DNA from: Fibrobacterota bacterium | GTDB taxonomy: Bacteria; Fibrobacterota; Fibrobacteria; UBA11236 | Reading direction: 5' to 3' | DNA length: 60,072 bases | Assembly (NCBI GenBank): GCA_028287505.1 | Contig: JAQBPN010000089.1 | Coordinates: 1-60,072, forward strand | Shown here: positions 40,683-49,455 of the stretch, in pieces | Numbering within the stretch: position 1 is the first letter of the stretch | Layout: each line of letters starts with the position of its first letter | Program-made: the position numbers and the translations under genes | Notes under the pieces: generated by a model | What the model saw: the letters and a program-made list of their open reading frames with translations, nothing else | Databases searched by the model: none | What the model was told of the DNA's origin: nothing

Positions 40683-42674
40683 CTAATGGGGGAGCCGATC
40701 CCGGATCCCCTTGACCTTCAGCTGATAGGCCTCATTGGGTTGGAACTCGGAAATGTAGGCATTGGCCGATTTCAGCACATTGATGCGGTTCCCGGGGGTT
40801 TTTTGGGCTTCGTAGGTGGCCGCATCGGTTTGCCACAGCAGATACATGACCTGTTCATGGAAAATGCTGGGGTGCATGAATTCGGGACGGGCCGACAGCA
40901 GGGAGACCAGATCCCGTCGCGCGTCCGGAGAGGCGGGGTTCCGCGCCAGCATCAACTGGGACCTGAGCAGGCGCAAATCCGGGGATTCCGGTTTGATGGC
41001 GAGCAGGGCCGAGATTTTCTCGAATGCAGCGGGGTCTTCCTCCCGGACCAGGGTTTGCACCCGGACAAAGCCCTCTTTCCCCCAATCCGCATCCCCGACG
41101 TTGTCACCGGTTTCCGTGCCCAGCCCCGCCAAGGCTCCCAGTCTGGCCGCGTCCGCCGCCCTGGCGGCTTCTCCGCTTCTGGCGCCCGGCCCCGTTCCAT
41201 GCGGCGAACCCGCTTTGGCGCCCGCGGTTGCGATGCCTTTTTCCGATTTGACGCCCAAGGTCCGGTCGCCCAAAGGCCGGACCTTGGACCCTGCGGGCTG
41301 GGTGGGGCCATCCAAGCGTTCCAGGGTCTCATGGCCGCCCGTTTCGCGTTCCGCGTTCTGCGCCGTCGCCGTGCGAGGGTTCGTCATGCCGGCGGCGGGA
41401 AGCGCGGCATCGGGACGGGAATGGCCCGGTCCGAATTGCCAGGCCGCTCCCAGGGTCAGCGCCAGGCAGACCGCCGAGGCCGCCACGTAGACCAGCGGGG
41501 AGCGCCGCTTGGCCGGATGGCGAAGTCCCGAGGCGTAATCCAAGGGTTGCAGTAACGTGGGCATTACCCCGCTGGAGGCCTGGTCGGTGGGTTGCCGCCC
41601 GTCCACGGGCATCAGGAGCTCCGGGTGGGCGAGCTTCTTGCCCAGACCGATCAGGATATCGTTCACGGTCCGTCCGCCCGAAAGGGTGTGGAAGACCTCT
41701 TCCATGTCCGGCCGCATGGAAGCCGCGTCCGGGTACTGGTAGGGCTGCTCGCTCAAGGGCACGGAAAAGTCGTGGTAGACCAGGCATTTCCGGAGCACGC
41801 CGGATGCGAACGAATGCGCCGAGGCTATTTCCAGATGGCATTGGGAATAGACTTCCGGATCCAGGATCTTGATGATGATCTGCGGCGAAGTCTCCCCATA
41901 GAAGGGAAGCCGGCCCGTCAGCAATTGGTAGTACAAGACTCCGATGGCATGGATATCGTGCTGGGTCTCGCGGAAGTCCTTCCAGAAATCCTGGTACTGC
42001 GCCTTCTCTTCCGGGCTGTTCGCCTTTTGCAGGCGGGCCTTGCCCATGTAGGGAATGGTGCCGACAAGGTTCTGATCCACGGTGACGTTTTCCGTGAGGG
42101 CGGTTTTGGCCGTCCCGAAATCGATCAATACCAGCCGGCCTTTTTCATTGCCCTTGACGCCCAGAATGAGGTTGCCGGGGGAAATGTCGCGATGCGCCAC
42201 GCCGAAGATCTCGCGATCGGGAAGATGCACGTTGGCGCGATGCGCGTATTCGAGCGGATAGAGGGCCGAAAGGATCAAGGCCGAGGCCGTGACCGGGTCG
42301 ATGAGATCCTGCCAGGCGCAACCGAGTTCGGATTGACGCTGCGCCACGATGTCCAACAGCGCCCGCAGGCTGAATCCCTGGATATAATCCAGGATCATGT
42401 AGCGATGGCCGTGCTTGTCGCCTTGGCCGCGCAGGGTCACGATTTGCGGATGCTTCAGCCGGCTGAGGATCAGGCCCTCTTCCAGAAAGGTCTTGAGGTG
42501 CCGGCGCCGGGAGGCCTCGTCCAGGCCGTTGTCCTGGGAAACCTTGATGACGCGGTGTTCCTGCAGTTCCTCGTCGAACGCCAGGTAGGTAAGCCCATAT
42601 CCTCCGCGCCCGATCAATCGTTCCACCACGCATTTTTCGAAGCGGGTGCCGATCAATTGGTCTTGGGCGATCAT
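40683..42674 (-). CDS. Transmembrane Ser/Thr protein kinase
   Basis: The protein has 663 residues. A Hanks-type kinase domain occupies about 1-320: glycine loop LIGRGGYGLTYLAF, the ATP-binding Lys in HRVIKVSQD, catalytic loop GVAHRDISPGNLIL (HRDISPGN rather than HRDLKPxN), and LVLIDFGTAKT (DFG). A single membrane segment follows at about 393-413 (VYVAASAVCLALTLGAAWQF). The extracytoplasmic part is Pro/Ala-rich, then helical and TPR-like towards the C-terminus (PESPDLRLLRSQLMLARNPA). It lies 31 bases downstream of the parvulin gene on the same strand, probably as one operon. A role in envelope sensing is inferred. Confidence 0.9.
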   Translation of the reverse strand: MIAQDQLIGTRFEKCVVERLIGRGGYGLTYLAFDEELQEHRVIKVSQDNGLDEASRRRHLKTFLEEGLILSRLKHPQIVTLRGQGDKHGHRYMILDYIQGFSLRALLDIVAQRQSELGCAWQDLIDPVTASALILSALYPLEYAHRANVHLPDREIFGVAHRDISPGNLILGVKGNEKGRLVLIDFGTAKTALTENVTVDQNLVGTIPYMGKARLQKANSPEEKAQYQDFWKDFRETQHDIHAIGVLYYQLLTGRLPFYGETSPQIIIKILDPEVYSQCHLEIASAHSFASGVLRKCLVYHDFSVPLSEQPYQYPDAASMRPDMEEVFHTLSGGRTVNDILIGLGKKLAHPELLMPVDGRQPTDQASSGVMPTLLQPLDYASGLRHPAKRRSPLVYVAASAVCLALTLGAAWQFGPGHSRPDAALPAAGMTNPRTATAQNAERETGGHETLERLDGPTQPAGSKVRPLGDRTLGVKSEKGIATAGAKAGSPHGTGPGARSGEAARAADAARLGALAGLGTETGDNVGDADWGKEGFVRVQTLVREEDPAAFEKISALLAIKPESPDLRLLRSQLMLARNPASPDARRDLVSLLSARPEFMHPSIFHEQVMYLLWQTDAATYEAQKTPGNRINVLKSANAYISEFQPNEAYQLKVKGIRDRLPH

Positions 42675-42705
42675 GGTGCTTGCCGTGCGTTCAGCGAGCG
42701 GGCGC

Positions 42706-43950
42706 TCAGGGCTCGTACACTCCGGCCAGGGAGGTGTCCCGATAGGCGGTTTCCAGGTAATTCACCTTGTACCGGTCGGCCAGGGTCTGGAGGTATTTCT
42801 TGAGGCCCTTGCCGGCTTTGGCGGACTTCTCCGCCATCAGGGCGCGCATCACCTGGATTTGGTAGCTTTCGAACTTGCCGTCGTTGCGCTCCGTGAGCAG
42901 CACCAGGTGCCATCCCAGGGGAGTGCGGAAAACCGGCGACATCTGGCCCACCTTCAGGCCGGAGACCTGCTTCTTGAATTCGGGATTGAAATCCCCGGGC
43001 AGGAAGCGTTGCAGATCGCCCCCGTCCTTCTTCTCGGGGCCGTCGGAAATGTCCCGGGCCTTCATGACGAAGCGGGTCAGCAGCGCTTCCAATTGGGCGG
43101 AATCCTTGGCCAACCCGGCGCGGACCTGTTCCAGGTCCCCTTTGCGCTTCGAGACTTCGGCGGAGCCGGCGTTCTTGTCCACCAGGAACACGATCTGGCA
43201 GGCGCGCAGGGAATCGTTGATGGGGAAGGCCGCTTTGTTGGCGGTGAAGAAGTCCTGGGTCTCTTTGAGGGTCGGGCGGCCCACCGGGCTCACCTGGGTG
43301 TTGAGCAGTTTGTCGGCCTTGATCTGGCGGGCCATTTTCTCGCGCAGGCCCGGCTCCGAATCGCCCGCTTCCTTCAAAGCGTGGCGGAAGGCTTCGTCGT
43401 TGGGGAAATTGGATTTGAAGACCTTGGCCAGGGAATCGATGGCCTTATCGTCCGCCACGACATTGAGACGCTTGGCTTCCAGATCGAGCAACTCCTGCCC
43501 GATGAGATTGGTCGCGACCATCCTTTCCAGGTATTGCTTTTCCCTGGGATCCATTTCCGCGGGAGCGCGCTTGACCTTGACCATCAGGTCCACCAGGGTG
43601 TCAATCTGACGCCTGCGGATTTTGCTGGGGCCGACGGTGATGACCACGCTGGCCGGGGTTTTGGGACCGCTTTTGGCGGTTGCCGAAGACTTGCCTTTGG
43701 AGGCTTTGCCGGCGGATTTCGCGGCCGGGGCCTTGGCGGAATCGGATTTGCCGTCCGCGTTCGCGGGGGCCGTGGCCTCCACGGCGGGCGTCACGGGAGC
43801 GGCGGGAGCCGCGATGGCGGGTGCCGCCGCCGCGGCCGGGGCGGCGGCGGCCGGTTCGGTCGATTGGGGGGTGGAGGGTGCGGCGGCTGCCAATGCGGAC
43901 GAAATGGCCAGTGCGGCCAATACCGGGAATATGCGGATGGTTAGGAACAT
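42706..43950 (-). CDS. Periplasmic parvulin-type peptidyl-prolyl isomerase
   Basis: The protein has 414 residues with a signal peptide (IFPVLAALAISSALAAAA). A long Ala/Pro-rich low-complexity linker runs to about residue 95. SurA-N-like helices (YLERMVATNLIGQELLDLEA) are followed by a PpiC rotamase domain at about 255-365 (GGDLQRFLPGDFNPEFKKQV; MSPVFRTPLGWHLVLLTE). It is likely a chaperone for proteins crossing the periplasm. The linker probably spans the peptidoglycan or is simply flexible. It starts back-to-back with glpD, 102 bases apart, and is followed by the kinase gene. Confidence 0.88.
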   Translation of the reverse strand: MFLTIRIFPVLAALAISSALAAAAPSTPQSTEPAAAAPAAAAAPAIAAPAAPVTPAVEATAPANADGKSDSAKAPAAKSAGKASKGKSSATAKSGPKTPASVVITVGPSKIRRRQIDTLVDLMVKVKRAPAEMDPREKQYLERMVATNLIGQELLDLEAKRLNVVADDKAIDSLAKVFKSNFPNDEAFRHALKEAGDSEPGLREKMARQIKADKLLNTQVSPVGRPTLKETQDFFTANKAAFPINDSLRACQIVFLVDKNAGSAEVSKRKGDLEQVRAGLAKDSAQLEALLTRFVMKARDISDGPEKKDGGDLQRFLPGDFNPEFKKQVSGLKVGQMSPVFRTPLGWHLVLLTERNDGKFESYQIQVMRALMAEKSAKAGKGLKKYLQTLADRYKVNYLETAYRDTSLAGVYEP

Positions 43951-44052
43951 GAAGGGTTGGGCCTGGTCAAAGGGTGGAAATAACTGTTTTTTAAATGATG
44001 AATTAGACAGGAAAAATAGGAAAATAAGCGCGGGAAGGACCGGTCCAACAGA

Positions 44053-45639
44053 GTGGATTACGACCTAATCATTGTCGGCGGCGGCATCAACGGCGCGGCT
44101 TTGGCCCGCCTTGCGGCCTTCCAAGGCCTGAGCACGGCCCTGTTCGAAGCCGGGGATTTCGGCAAGGGCGCCAGCACCAATACCTCAAAACTCCTCCATG
44201 GCGGCCTCCGCTACCTGGAAACCTTCGATTTCGGCCTGGTGCGCGATGCCGTGCGGGAACGGGCGCAATTGCTGGAACTGGCCCCTCATCTGGTGGAGGC
44301 CAGGCGGTTTCTCTTCCCACGCACCCGTCTGGGCCGTCACGGCCGACCCGGAATCAAGGCCGGTCTCACCCTTTACGATTTCCTGGCCGGGGACCGGAAG
44401 CTGGATCCCCATCGCTGGGTGCCGCCGGATGAATTGCGGCGGAAGGAACCGCATTTCCTGCCCGATGAGGTTTGCGGGGCCTACGAGTATTCGGATTGCG
44501 TCATGGACGACGCCCGCATCGTCATGGAGAACCTGGTGGACGCGGACGCTTTGGGCGCCGCGATCCACAATTACCAATCCTTCCAAGCGGTGCAACCCGC
44601 CGGGGACGGTGTTCTGGAAGTGACCGTGCTGGATCGCCTGACGGGAAGGGAAACCGTTTTCCGCGGGCGGAAACTCGCATTGTGCCTGGGTCCCTGGACA
44701 GACGAGGTGGCCAAGATCGTGTTTCCCAAGAGCCCGGCCCAGGTGCGCCTCTCCCAGGGCATCCACCTCATCGCCGACGGCCTGCCTTCGCAATCCTGTT
44801 TCATCCTGCCGGTGCCGGACAGCAAGCGCTATTTCTTCATCGTCCCCTGGAAGGGAAAGCATCTTATCGGCACCACGGAAACGGAAGTGGGTCCTTATCC
44901 CCCCGTGCCCACCGTCCCCAAGGATCGGGAGGTGGAAGAGCTGCTGCGCCTGGCGCGCATCTATTTTCCGGATTGGCGGCCGGACATCCTCTGCACCATC
45001 ACGGGATTGCGGCCGCTGGCTCGCAGCGCCAAGGGTTCCACCATCACCTTGAGCCGCGAGCATGAATTCCACCGTCTGCAGGAGGGGGTCTTTTCCGCCG
45101 TCGGCGGCAAATACACCACCCACCGGACCTTCGCGGAGGAATTCCTGAAATTCGTACTGGACGGGAAAACGGAACTGCGGGACATCAAGCCGCGGCCGCT
45201 GCCCGGGGCCTGGGCCGACGCCGCGGAACGGGACGAAATCCGCTCGGCCTTGAAGGCCTACGGATTCGCGGACGAAGCCGTGGCGGTAACCTGGATGAGA
45301 CGGTACGGAAAACGCTCCCTGGAGCTCGCGGATTACATCGCCGCCGATCCCGCCAGGCAGGAAAGGCTGCCCGGCCCCTACGGACTCCTGCTGGGGGAAG
45401 TCGCATTCTCCGTCGAGCGGGAATGGGCCCGGACGGCGGAGGATTTCTTCCGGAGGCGCACGGACGCCTATTTCACCCGGGGCGCCGGATTGGAGAACCG
45501 CGCGCGCGTGGAAGCGGTGCTGGCCGCGCGCACGCCCCGCTTGGCCCAGAACCTGGGGCCCGATGCGGACTATCCCGCATTCCTGAAAAACAACCGGCAT
45601 ATCGCGGCGGGGAACGCGCCCGCGCAGGAGGCGGCATGA
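44053..45639 (+). CDS. glpD: FAD-dependent glycerol-3-phosphate dehydrogenase
   Basis: GlpD oxidises glycerol-3-phosphate to dihydroxyacetone phosphate at the inner membrane and passes electrons to quinones. The 528 residues show the FAD-binding YDLIIVGGGINGAALARLAA and GKGASTNTSKLLHGGLRYLE. LIGTTETEVGPYPPVP and the FAD-contact GVFSAVGGKYTTHRTFAEEF follow, and a C-terminal DAO_C domain ends the protein. The start is a GTG at 44053; GGAAGGA is rather far upstream. The stop overlaps the next gene's ATG, so glycerophosphodiester hydrolysis and glycerol-3-phosphate oxidation are translationally linked. The glycerol kinase and facilitator genes are absent. Confidence 0.95.
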   Translation: MDYDLIIVGGGINGAALARLAAFQGLSTALFEAGDFGKGASTNTSKLLHGGLRYLETFDFGLVRDAVRERAQLLELAPHLVEARRFLFPRTRLGRHGRPGIKAGLTLYDFLAGDRKLDPHRWVPPDELRRKEPHFLPDEVCGAYEYSDCVMDDARIVMENLVDADALGAAIHNYQSFQAVQPAGDGVLEVTVLDRLTGRETVFRGRKLALCLGPWTDEVAKIVFPKSPAQVRLSQGIHLIADGLPSQSCFILPVPDSKRYFFIVPWKGKHLIGTTETEVGPYPPVPTVPKDREVEELLRLARIYFPDWRPDILCTITGLRPLARSAKGSTITLSREHEFHRLQEGVFSAVGGKYTTHRTFAEEFLKFVLDGKTELRDIKPRPLPGAWADAAERDEIRSALKAYGFADEAVAVTWMRRYGKRSLELADYIAADPARQERLPGPYGLLLGEVAFSVEREWARTAEDFFRRRTDAYFTRGAGLENRARVEAVLAARTPRLAQNLGPDADYPAFLKNNRHIAAGNAPAQEAA

Positions 45640-46481
45640 CGCCTTTCTGGAAAGTGGCCCATCGCGGGTGGCACAAGTATCACGTCGAGAACACCTTGGA
45701 AGCCTTCCGGGCCGCCTATGAGGCGGGATGTTACATGGTGGAATTCGATGTGCAGCTCACCCGTGACGGCGTGCCCGTGGTATTCCATGACGACGATTGC
45801 AAACGCCTGGCCGGAAAACGCGACAATGTCTTCGACCTGGATTGGAAGGACCTCCAGACGCTTTCGATGCCGGCCCGTCCGGCGGCAGCGGGAAGCGGGA
45901 ACCCGGGCGGGCCGCGCGTCTATCGGATTCCCAGCCTGGAACAGTTCCTGGCCGAATTCGGATCCATGCCCTTCTACCTGGAGCTGAAAATCCCCAAGGC
46001 CGTGGCCGGGAACCGGGCTTACGTGGAAATGCTGGGAGAGAAATGCGCCAGGATGGTGACTGCGGCCCGGGCCCATCCGGATACCTTTCTGGGGAGCTTT
46101 CACGGCGGGATCCTGCGCTACGTGGCGAAAGAGAAATTGTTTCCCGTGCTGGCCGGCATCTTCGAGGATTACCGGCGCTTCGAGGAGGTCCATTCCGGCA
46201 AGGACGCGGAGACCGCCGTGGCCATCCGGCATTTCTCCGTCTCGTGGGATATTTTCCGGAAATACATCCGGGAGAGCGCCGCCGCCGCCGACAAGGCCGC
46301 GCGCCATGCCAGGGTCAAACCGTCCGAACTGGATCTGCTGACGCGGAAGGCCGCGGGCGTGCCCGGTCCGGAACTCTTCCTGATCTGGGATATCAAAGGC
46401 GAGAAGGATTTCCGCGCGGCCTTGAACCAAGGCGTGCGCGGCCTGGTGACCGACGACGTGGAAACCCTGGCCAAGCTTTAG
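45636..46481 (+). CDS. Glycerophosphodiester phosphodiesterase
   Basis: The protein has 281 residues and belongs to the GDPD family, which releases glycerol-3-phosphate from glycerophosphodiesters. Catalytic motifs are VAHRGWHKYHVENTLEAF (His, Glu), MVEFDVQLTRDGVPVVFHDD (Glu-x-Asp, His) and FYLELKIPK (Glu, Lys). No signal peptide is present, so it acts in the cytoplasm, UgpQ-like rather than GlpQ-like. GGAGG precedes the ATG, which overlaps the glpD stop (ATGA). Its product is the GlpD substrate. A long insertion around residues 75-95 (AAAGSGNPGGPR) is a flexible loop. Confidence 0.92.
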   Translation: MTPFWKVAHRGWHKYHVENTLEAFRAAYEAGCYMVEFDVQLTRDGVPVVFHDDDCKRLAGKRDNVFDLDWKDLQTLSMPARPAAAGSGNPGGPRVYRIPSLEQFLAEFGSMPFYLELKIPKAVAGNRAYVEMLGEKCARMVTAARAHPDTFLGSFHGGILRYVAKEKLFPVLAGIFEDYRRFEEVHSGKDAETAVAIRHFSVSWDIFRKYIRESAAAADKAARHARVKPSELDLLTRKAAGVPGPELFLIWDIKGEKDFRAALNQGVRGLVTDDVETLAKL

Positions 46482-46486
46482 GCCCG

Positions 46487-46549
46487 CCCGAAGAGTCCGG
46501 AAGAGGGGTCCGGAAGAAGAGTCTAAAAGAGGCGTCTAGAAGAGGCTGA
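46487..46549. repeat. Imperfect short tandem repeat between convergent genes
   Basis: Five degenerate units of about 10-14 bases, of the type GAAGAGGCGTCTA/GAAGAGTCCG, run from after the GDPD stop into the last codons of the lipid kinase gene. The unit repeats encode the C-terminal RRSFFSLF of that protein and continue past its TAG. Confidence 0.55.
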
Positions 46550-47570
46550 AAAAAGACCTGCGGAGGTCCAGCAATTGCACCTGCCGCGACCGCTTGATCA
46601 CCAACCGTCCGGATTCCTTCAGGAACCCGGTGATGTCCTCCCCGTCCAATTGGCAGTACTCGCCGCCTCCGCCCAGGATCTCCACGCTGCGCGCGCGGTA
46701 GAGCCGGATATGCCGGCCCATGAACTTGGCGAAGCGGGGCAGCACGCGGGTCATGCCCACCAGCAGGGAGAACTTCCACAGCTTGTCGAACACGGCCACT
46801 TCCAGCATGCGATCGTCGAAGCGGGCGGTGGGGAAGACCCGGGCTCCGGCGGCGTAGGAGTTGATGTTGCCCACCACGCAACAAATGGATCCCTCCAGTT
46901 CGACGCGCTCTTCGCCCTTGGCGGTTTTCATCACCAGCGTGCATTTGCCGGAGATACGCTGGGTGGAACGCTGCATGAAGGCTTTGACGTAGAAAAGCTT
47001 GTTGAAGAGGCTGCCCTTGGGAATCTTCCCCGCCTTGCGGGCCACGTCGAAATCATGGAGGACGGCGGCGTCCATTCCCAGGCTGACATAGGAGGCCATG
47101 GTCAACCGGCCGTTCAGGTCCCAGAGATCGAAGCGGACGCATTGGGCCTTGAGCAGGCGCTTGACGCAGGCCAGCAGGCCGCGTTCGTTGTAGATGCGGA
47201 AGATGCCCAGGGCCCGCCCCAGGTCGTTGCCGGTTCCCAGGGGGATGAGGCCTATCTCGGTATCGCGGAGATCCTGGGCGCGCAGGCGGTTCAGCACGAA
47301 CCCGATGGTGCCGTCCCCGCCCACGGCGATGACCTTGCGGGCCGAAGCCAACAGGGAATCGGTCTGTTCCTCAAGCCGCCCCGCTTCGGTCAATTCGGCC
47401 TTCCAGTCGCCCCGTTGGAATCCGAACGAGTCCATGATTTCCGGAAGCTGGTTGAATACGCGTTTGCCGACCCCGCCTCCCGATATCGGATTGATCAGGA
47501 ACGCGATCGACAGGCGCGTCGCCGTCATGGACGCGCCCGAGGCGGCCGACGCCATGGCTTCAGTCGGCAT
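46536..47570 (-). CDS. Diacylglycerol/sphingosine kinase-like lipid kinase
   Basis: This 344-residue DAGK_cat-family enzyme opens with LSIAFLINPISGGGVGKRVF. The nucleotide-binding signature VIAVGGDGTIGFVLNRLR and IPLGTGNDLGRALGIF follow, then the C-terminal beta domain (CCVVGNINSYAAGARVFPTA; RFDDRMLEVAVFD). Such proteins phosphorylate diacylglycerol or related lipids at the membrane. The C-terminus is encoded by a short tandem repeat. It overlaps the upstream SanA-like gene by 11 bases, part of a minus-strand run from 49.2 to 46.5 kb. Together with GlpD and GDPD it points to phospholipid turnover. Confidence 0.9.
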   Translation of the reverse strand: MPTEAMASAASGASMTATRLSIAFLINPISGGGVGKRVFNQLPEIMDSFGFQRGDWKAELTEAGRLEEQTDSLLASARKVIAVGGDGTIGFVLNRLRAQDLRDTEIGLIPLGTGNDLGRALGIFRIYNERGLLACVKRLLKAQCVRFDLWDLNGRLTMASYVSLGMDAAVLHDFDVARKAGKIPKGSLFNKLFYVKAFMQRSTQRISGKCTLVMKTAKGEERVELEGSICCVVGNINSYAAGARVFPTARFDDRMLEVAVFDKLWKFSLLVGMTRVLPRFAKFMGRHIRLYRARSVEILGGGGEYCQLDGEDITGFLKESGRLVIKRSRQVQLLDLRRSFFSLF

Positions 47571-48159
47571 TGAACCACCGGGAAATCCGGAGCAGGATGA
47601 AATCCTTGAGGCGCGTGAAATATTCCCGGGAAGGGATGCTCGACGATATCCCGTCTTCGCTGACCACCAGGCCGGAGGCGTCGAAGCCCATGGATTGGGC
47701 GATGTACAGCGCCCGGGGAAGGTGGTAGTCCTGGCTCACGATGAGGATCCGGCGGATCCCGGAGCTCCTGCGGAAGTTGAGCAGGGTAACATACGTGGAA
47801 CGCCCCTTCTCATCCACCAGGATGTCCTCCAGCGGGACGCTGTTGCGGCGCGCGAAATCGAGCATCGCCGTGGTCTCGTTGTACCCGCCCGGAATGGCGT
47901 GGCCGGAAAGGACCAGCTTGGCTCCTTTGCGAAGCCCCAGGTATTTCAAGGCGCCTTCCATCCGCTGTTGCAGCACGGGGGAAAGCCTTCCGGAGCGGTA
48001 CACGCTGGCGCCCGGCACTATCACCGCGTCCACCAGGGGAATGGCCGCCGGATCCGTATACATGCGGGCCTTGGCCTTCACGACAACGTAGGCGTTGATG
48101 ATCCAGGCGCACAGGATCAGGATGAGGGCGAAGACGCCGAAGGGTTTCAGCCAGGCCAT
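47560..48159 (-). CDS. SanA/YdcF-like DUF218 membrane protein
   Basis: The protein has 199 residues with one N-terminal membrane segment (PFGVFALILILCAWIINAYV). The DUF218 domain follows: DAVIVPGASVYRSGRLSPVL, KLVLSGHAIPGGYNETTAML, an acidic LEDILVDEKGRSTYVTLLNF and ILIVSQDYHLPRALYIAQSM. This matches SanA-type proteins, associated with envelope barrier function in E. coli. The ATG at 48159 lies inside the end of the upstream gene (13-base overlap), so translation is coupled. The longer open frame to 48336 is a shadow of that gene. Confidence 0.85.
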   Translation of the reverse strand: MAWLKPFGVFALILILCAWIINAYVVVKAKARMYTDPAAIPLVDAVIVPGASVYRSGRLSPVLQQRMEGALKYLGLRKGAKLVLSGHAIPGGYNETTAMLDFARRNSVPLEDILVDEKGRSTYVTLLNFRRSSGIRRILIVSQDYHLPRALYIAQSMGFDASGLVVSEDGISSSIPSREYFTRLKDFILLRISRWFNAD

Positions 48160-48668
48160 GCACGGGTATTCAGGTAGACGTCCTTGACGTGCACGTATTT
48201 GGCGGCGAGCTTGGCCAGACCGGCGATTTCCTCGTCGCTCAGCTTGCGCACCGTCTTGGCCGGATTGCCCATGATCAGGGATCCCGCTTCGAAGCTTTTG
48301 CCTTTGGACAGCAGACTGCCCGCCGCGATCAGGCAATCATCGCCCACCCGGGTCCCGTCCATGATGATGCTTCCCATGCCGACCAGCACGCGGTCCCCTA
48401 TGGTACAAGCGTGGATCGTGCACCCATGTCCGATGGACACGTCGCACCCGATGGACGTCCCCAGATCGCTGGCCACGTGCACGGTGGTATGGTCCTGGAT
48501 GTTGGAGCGCGCGCCCACGGTGATGTGGTTGATGTCCGCGCGCAGGACGCATTGGAAGAAAACGGAAGCATCCTCGTCCAGGCGCACCTGGCCGATGATA
48601 TCCGCGCTGGGGGCCAGGAAGACCCTGGGTCCCAGGTCGGGTCGCTTATCGCCGAAAGACAGTATCAA
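48147..48668 (-). CDS. Gamma-carbonic-anhydrase-like hexapeptide protein
   Basis: The protein has 173 residues and forms a left-handed beta-helix of hexapeptide repeats. Family motifs are VRLDEDASVFFQCVLRADIN, HITVGARSNIQDHTTVHVAS and CDVSIGHGCTIHACTIGDRV, and the C-terminal helix is LIMGNPAKTVRKLSDEEIAG. The metal-binding His positions of gamma carbonic anhydrases are at HTTVH and GHGCTIH. Many relatives (YrdA, PaaY) show little carbonic anhydrase activity, so the substrate is uncertain. The start is a TTG at 48668. It overlaps the SanA-like gene downstream. Confidence 0.88.
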   Translation of the reverse strand: MILSFGDKRPDLGPRVFLAPSADIIGQVRLDEDASVFFQCVLRADINHITVGARSNIQDHTTVHVASDLGTSIGCDVSIGHGCTIHACTIGDRVLVGMGSIIMDGTRVGDDCLIAAGSLLSKGKSFEAGSLIMGNPAKTVRKLSDEEIAGLAKLAAKYVHVKDVYLNTRAWPG

Positions 48669-48728
48669 GGCGCCCCGCTCGGATTCCGCCCCAATCGGGC
48701 GGTGCTCGGTTTTATTTCAGGTAGGGTA

Positions 48729-49169
48729 CTACTTCAGATAGGAATAGGCAGGATAGGAGACGAGTTCGCTCTTCTCGAACCAAAAGGCGATTTCCCGGGC
48801 GGCGCTGGCGGCCGAATCCGAGGAATGGACGATGTTCTCGCCGGTGTTGGGGGCGAAGTCGTGACGGATGGTGCCGGCGGATGCATTGGCCGGGTTGGTG
48901 GCGCCGTTGATGGTGCGCACCTTTTCGACCGCCTTTTCGCCGGAGAGGGCGATCAGGATGACGGGTCCCGAGGTCATGAATCCGACGAGCTCGCCGAAAA
49001 AGCCCCGCTCCTTATGCTCCGCATAAAAGCCTTCGGCTTCCTGCTTGGTCAGGGATTTGGCCTTGAGGCCGGAAACCGACAGGCGGGACTTCTCAAAACG
49101 GGAGATGATCTCCCCGATGATGCCGCCTTTGACGCCGTTGGGTTTGATGATGACGAGAGTAGATTCCAT
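48729..49169 (-). CDS. ndk: Nucleoside diphosphate kinase
   Basis: Ndk transfers the gamma-phosphate between nucleoside triphosphates and diphosphates through a phospho-histidine. The 146 residues begin STLVIIKPNGVKGGIIGEII. The sequence YAEHKERGFFGELVGFMTSG comes next, then GATNPANASAGTIRHDFA, and the active-site His is in GENIVHSSDSAASAAREIAF. The length is standard. The gene is the first of a minus-strand run with the gamma-carbonic-anhydrase-like gene 60 bases downstream. tRNA-Gly lies on the other strand 134 bases away. Confidence 0.97.
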   Translation of the reverse strand: MESTLVIIKPNGVKGGIIGEIISRFEKSRLSVSGLKAKSLTKQEAEGFYAEHKERGFFGELVGFMTSGPVILIALSGEKAVEKVRTINGATNPANASAGTIRHDFAPNTGENIVHSSDSAASAAREIAFWFEKSELVSYPAYSYLK

Positions 49170-49303
49170 GAGCCGGATTTTCCTTGGTTTGGCAACAAAG
49201 TAATAAACCCCAGCGAATTTGGAAATTTCAGCTTTCCAACCGGACGAAAACAGGGGATCTCACTATATTATGGGCCACCCCGGGGAACTGTTTTCCGGGA
49301 CAT

Positions 49304-49379
49304 GCGGATTTAGCTCAGTTGGTAGAGCTTTTGCTTCCCAAGCAAAGGGTCGCGGGTTCGAGTCCCGCAATCCGCTCCA
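49304..49379 (+). tRNA. tRNA-Gly (anticodon CCC)
   Basis: The acceptor GCGGATT pairs with AATCCGC, with discriminator T and an encoded CCA. The anticodon loop TTCCCAA on the stem TTTGC/GCAAA gives CCC. The D arm TAGCTCAGTTGGTAGAGC and the T loop GGGTTCGAGTCCC are standard. It is a single-gene transcript ending at the following terminator. Confidence 0.97.
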
Positions 49380-49433
49380 AAAGCCCCTTCGGAATCATCT
49401 GATTTCTTCAGAAAACTTCCGGAGGGGCTTTTT
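49379..49433. terminator. Terminator after tRNA-Gly, usable from both sides
   Basis: AAAAGCCCCTTCGGAA pairs with TTCCGGAGGGGCTTTT (16 pairs, one G-T) with a 22-base loop, and T follows. The A-tract on the left lets it also end the minus-strand CBS gene, whose stop is at 49456. Confidence 0.85.
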
Positions 49434-49455
49434 CGTTTCAGGTCTTTACATTCAG

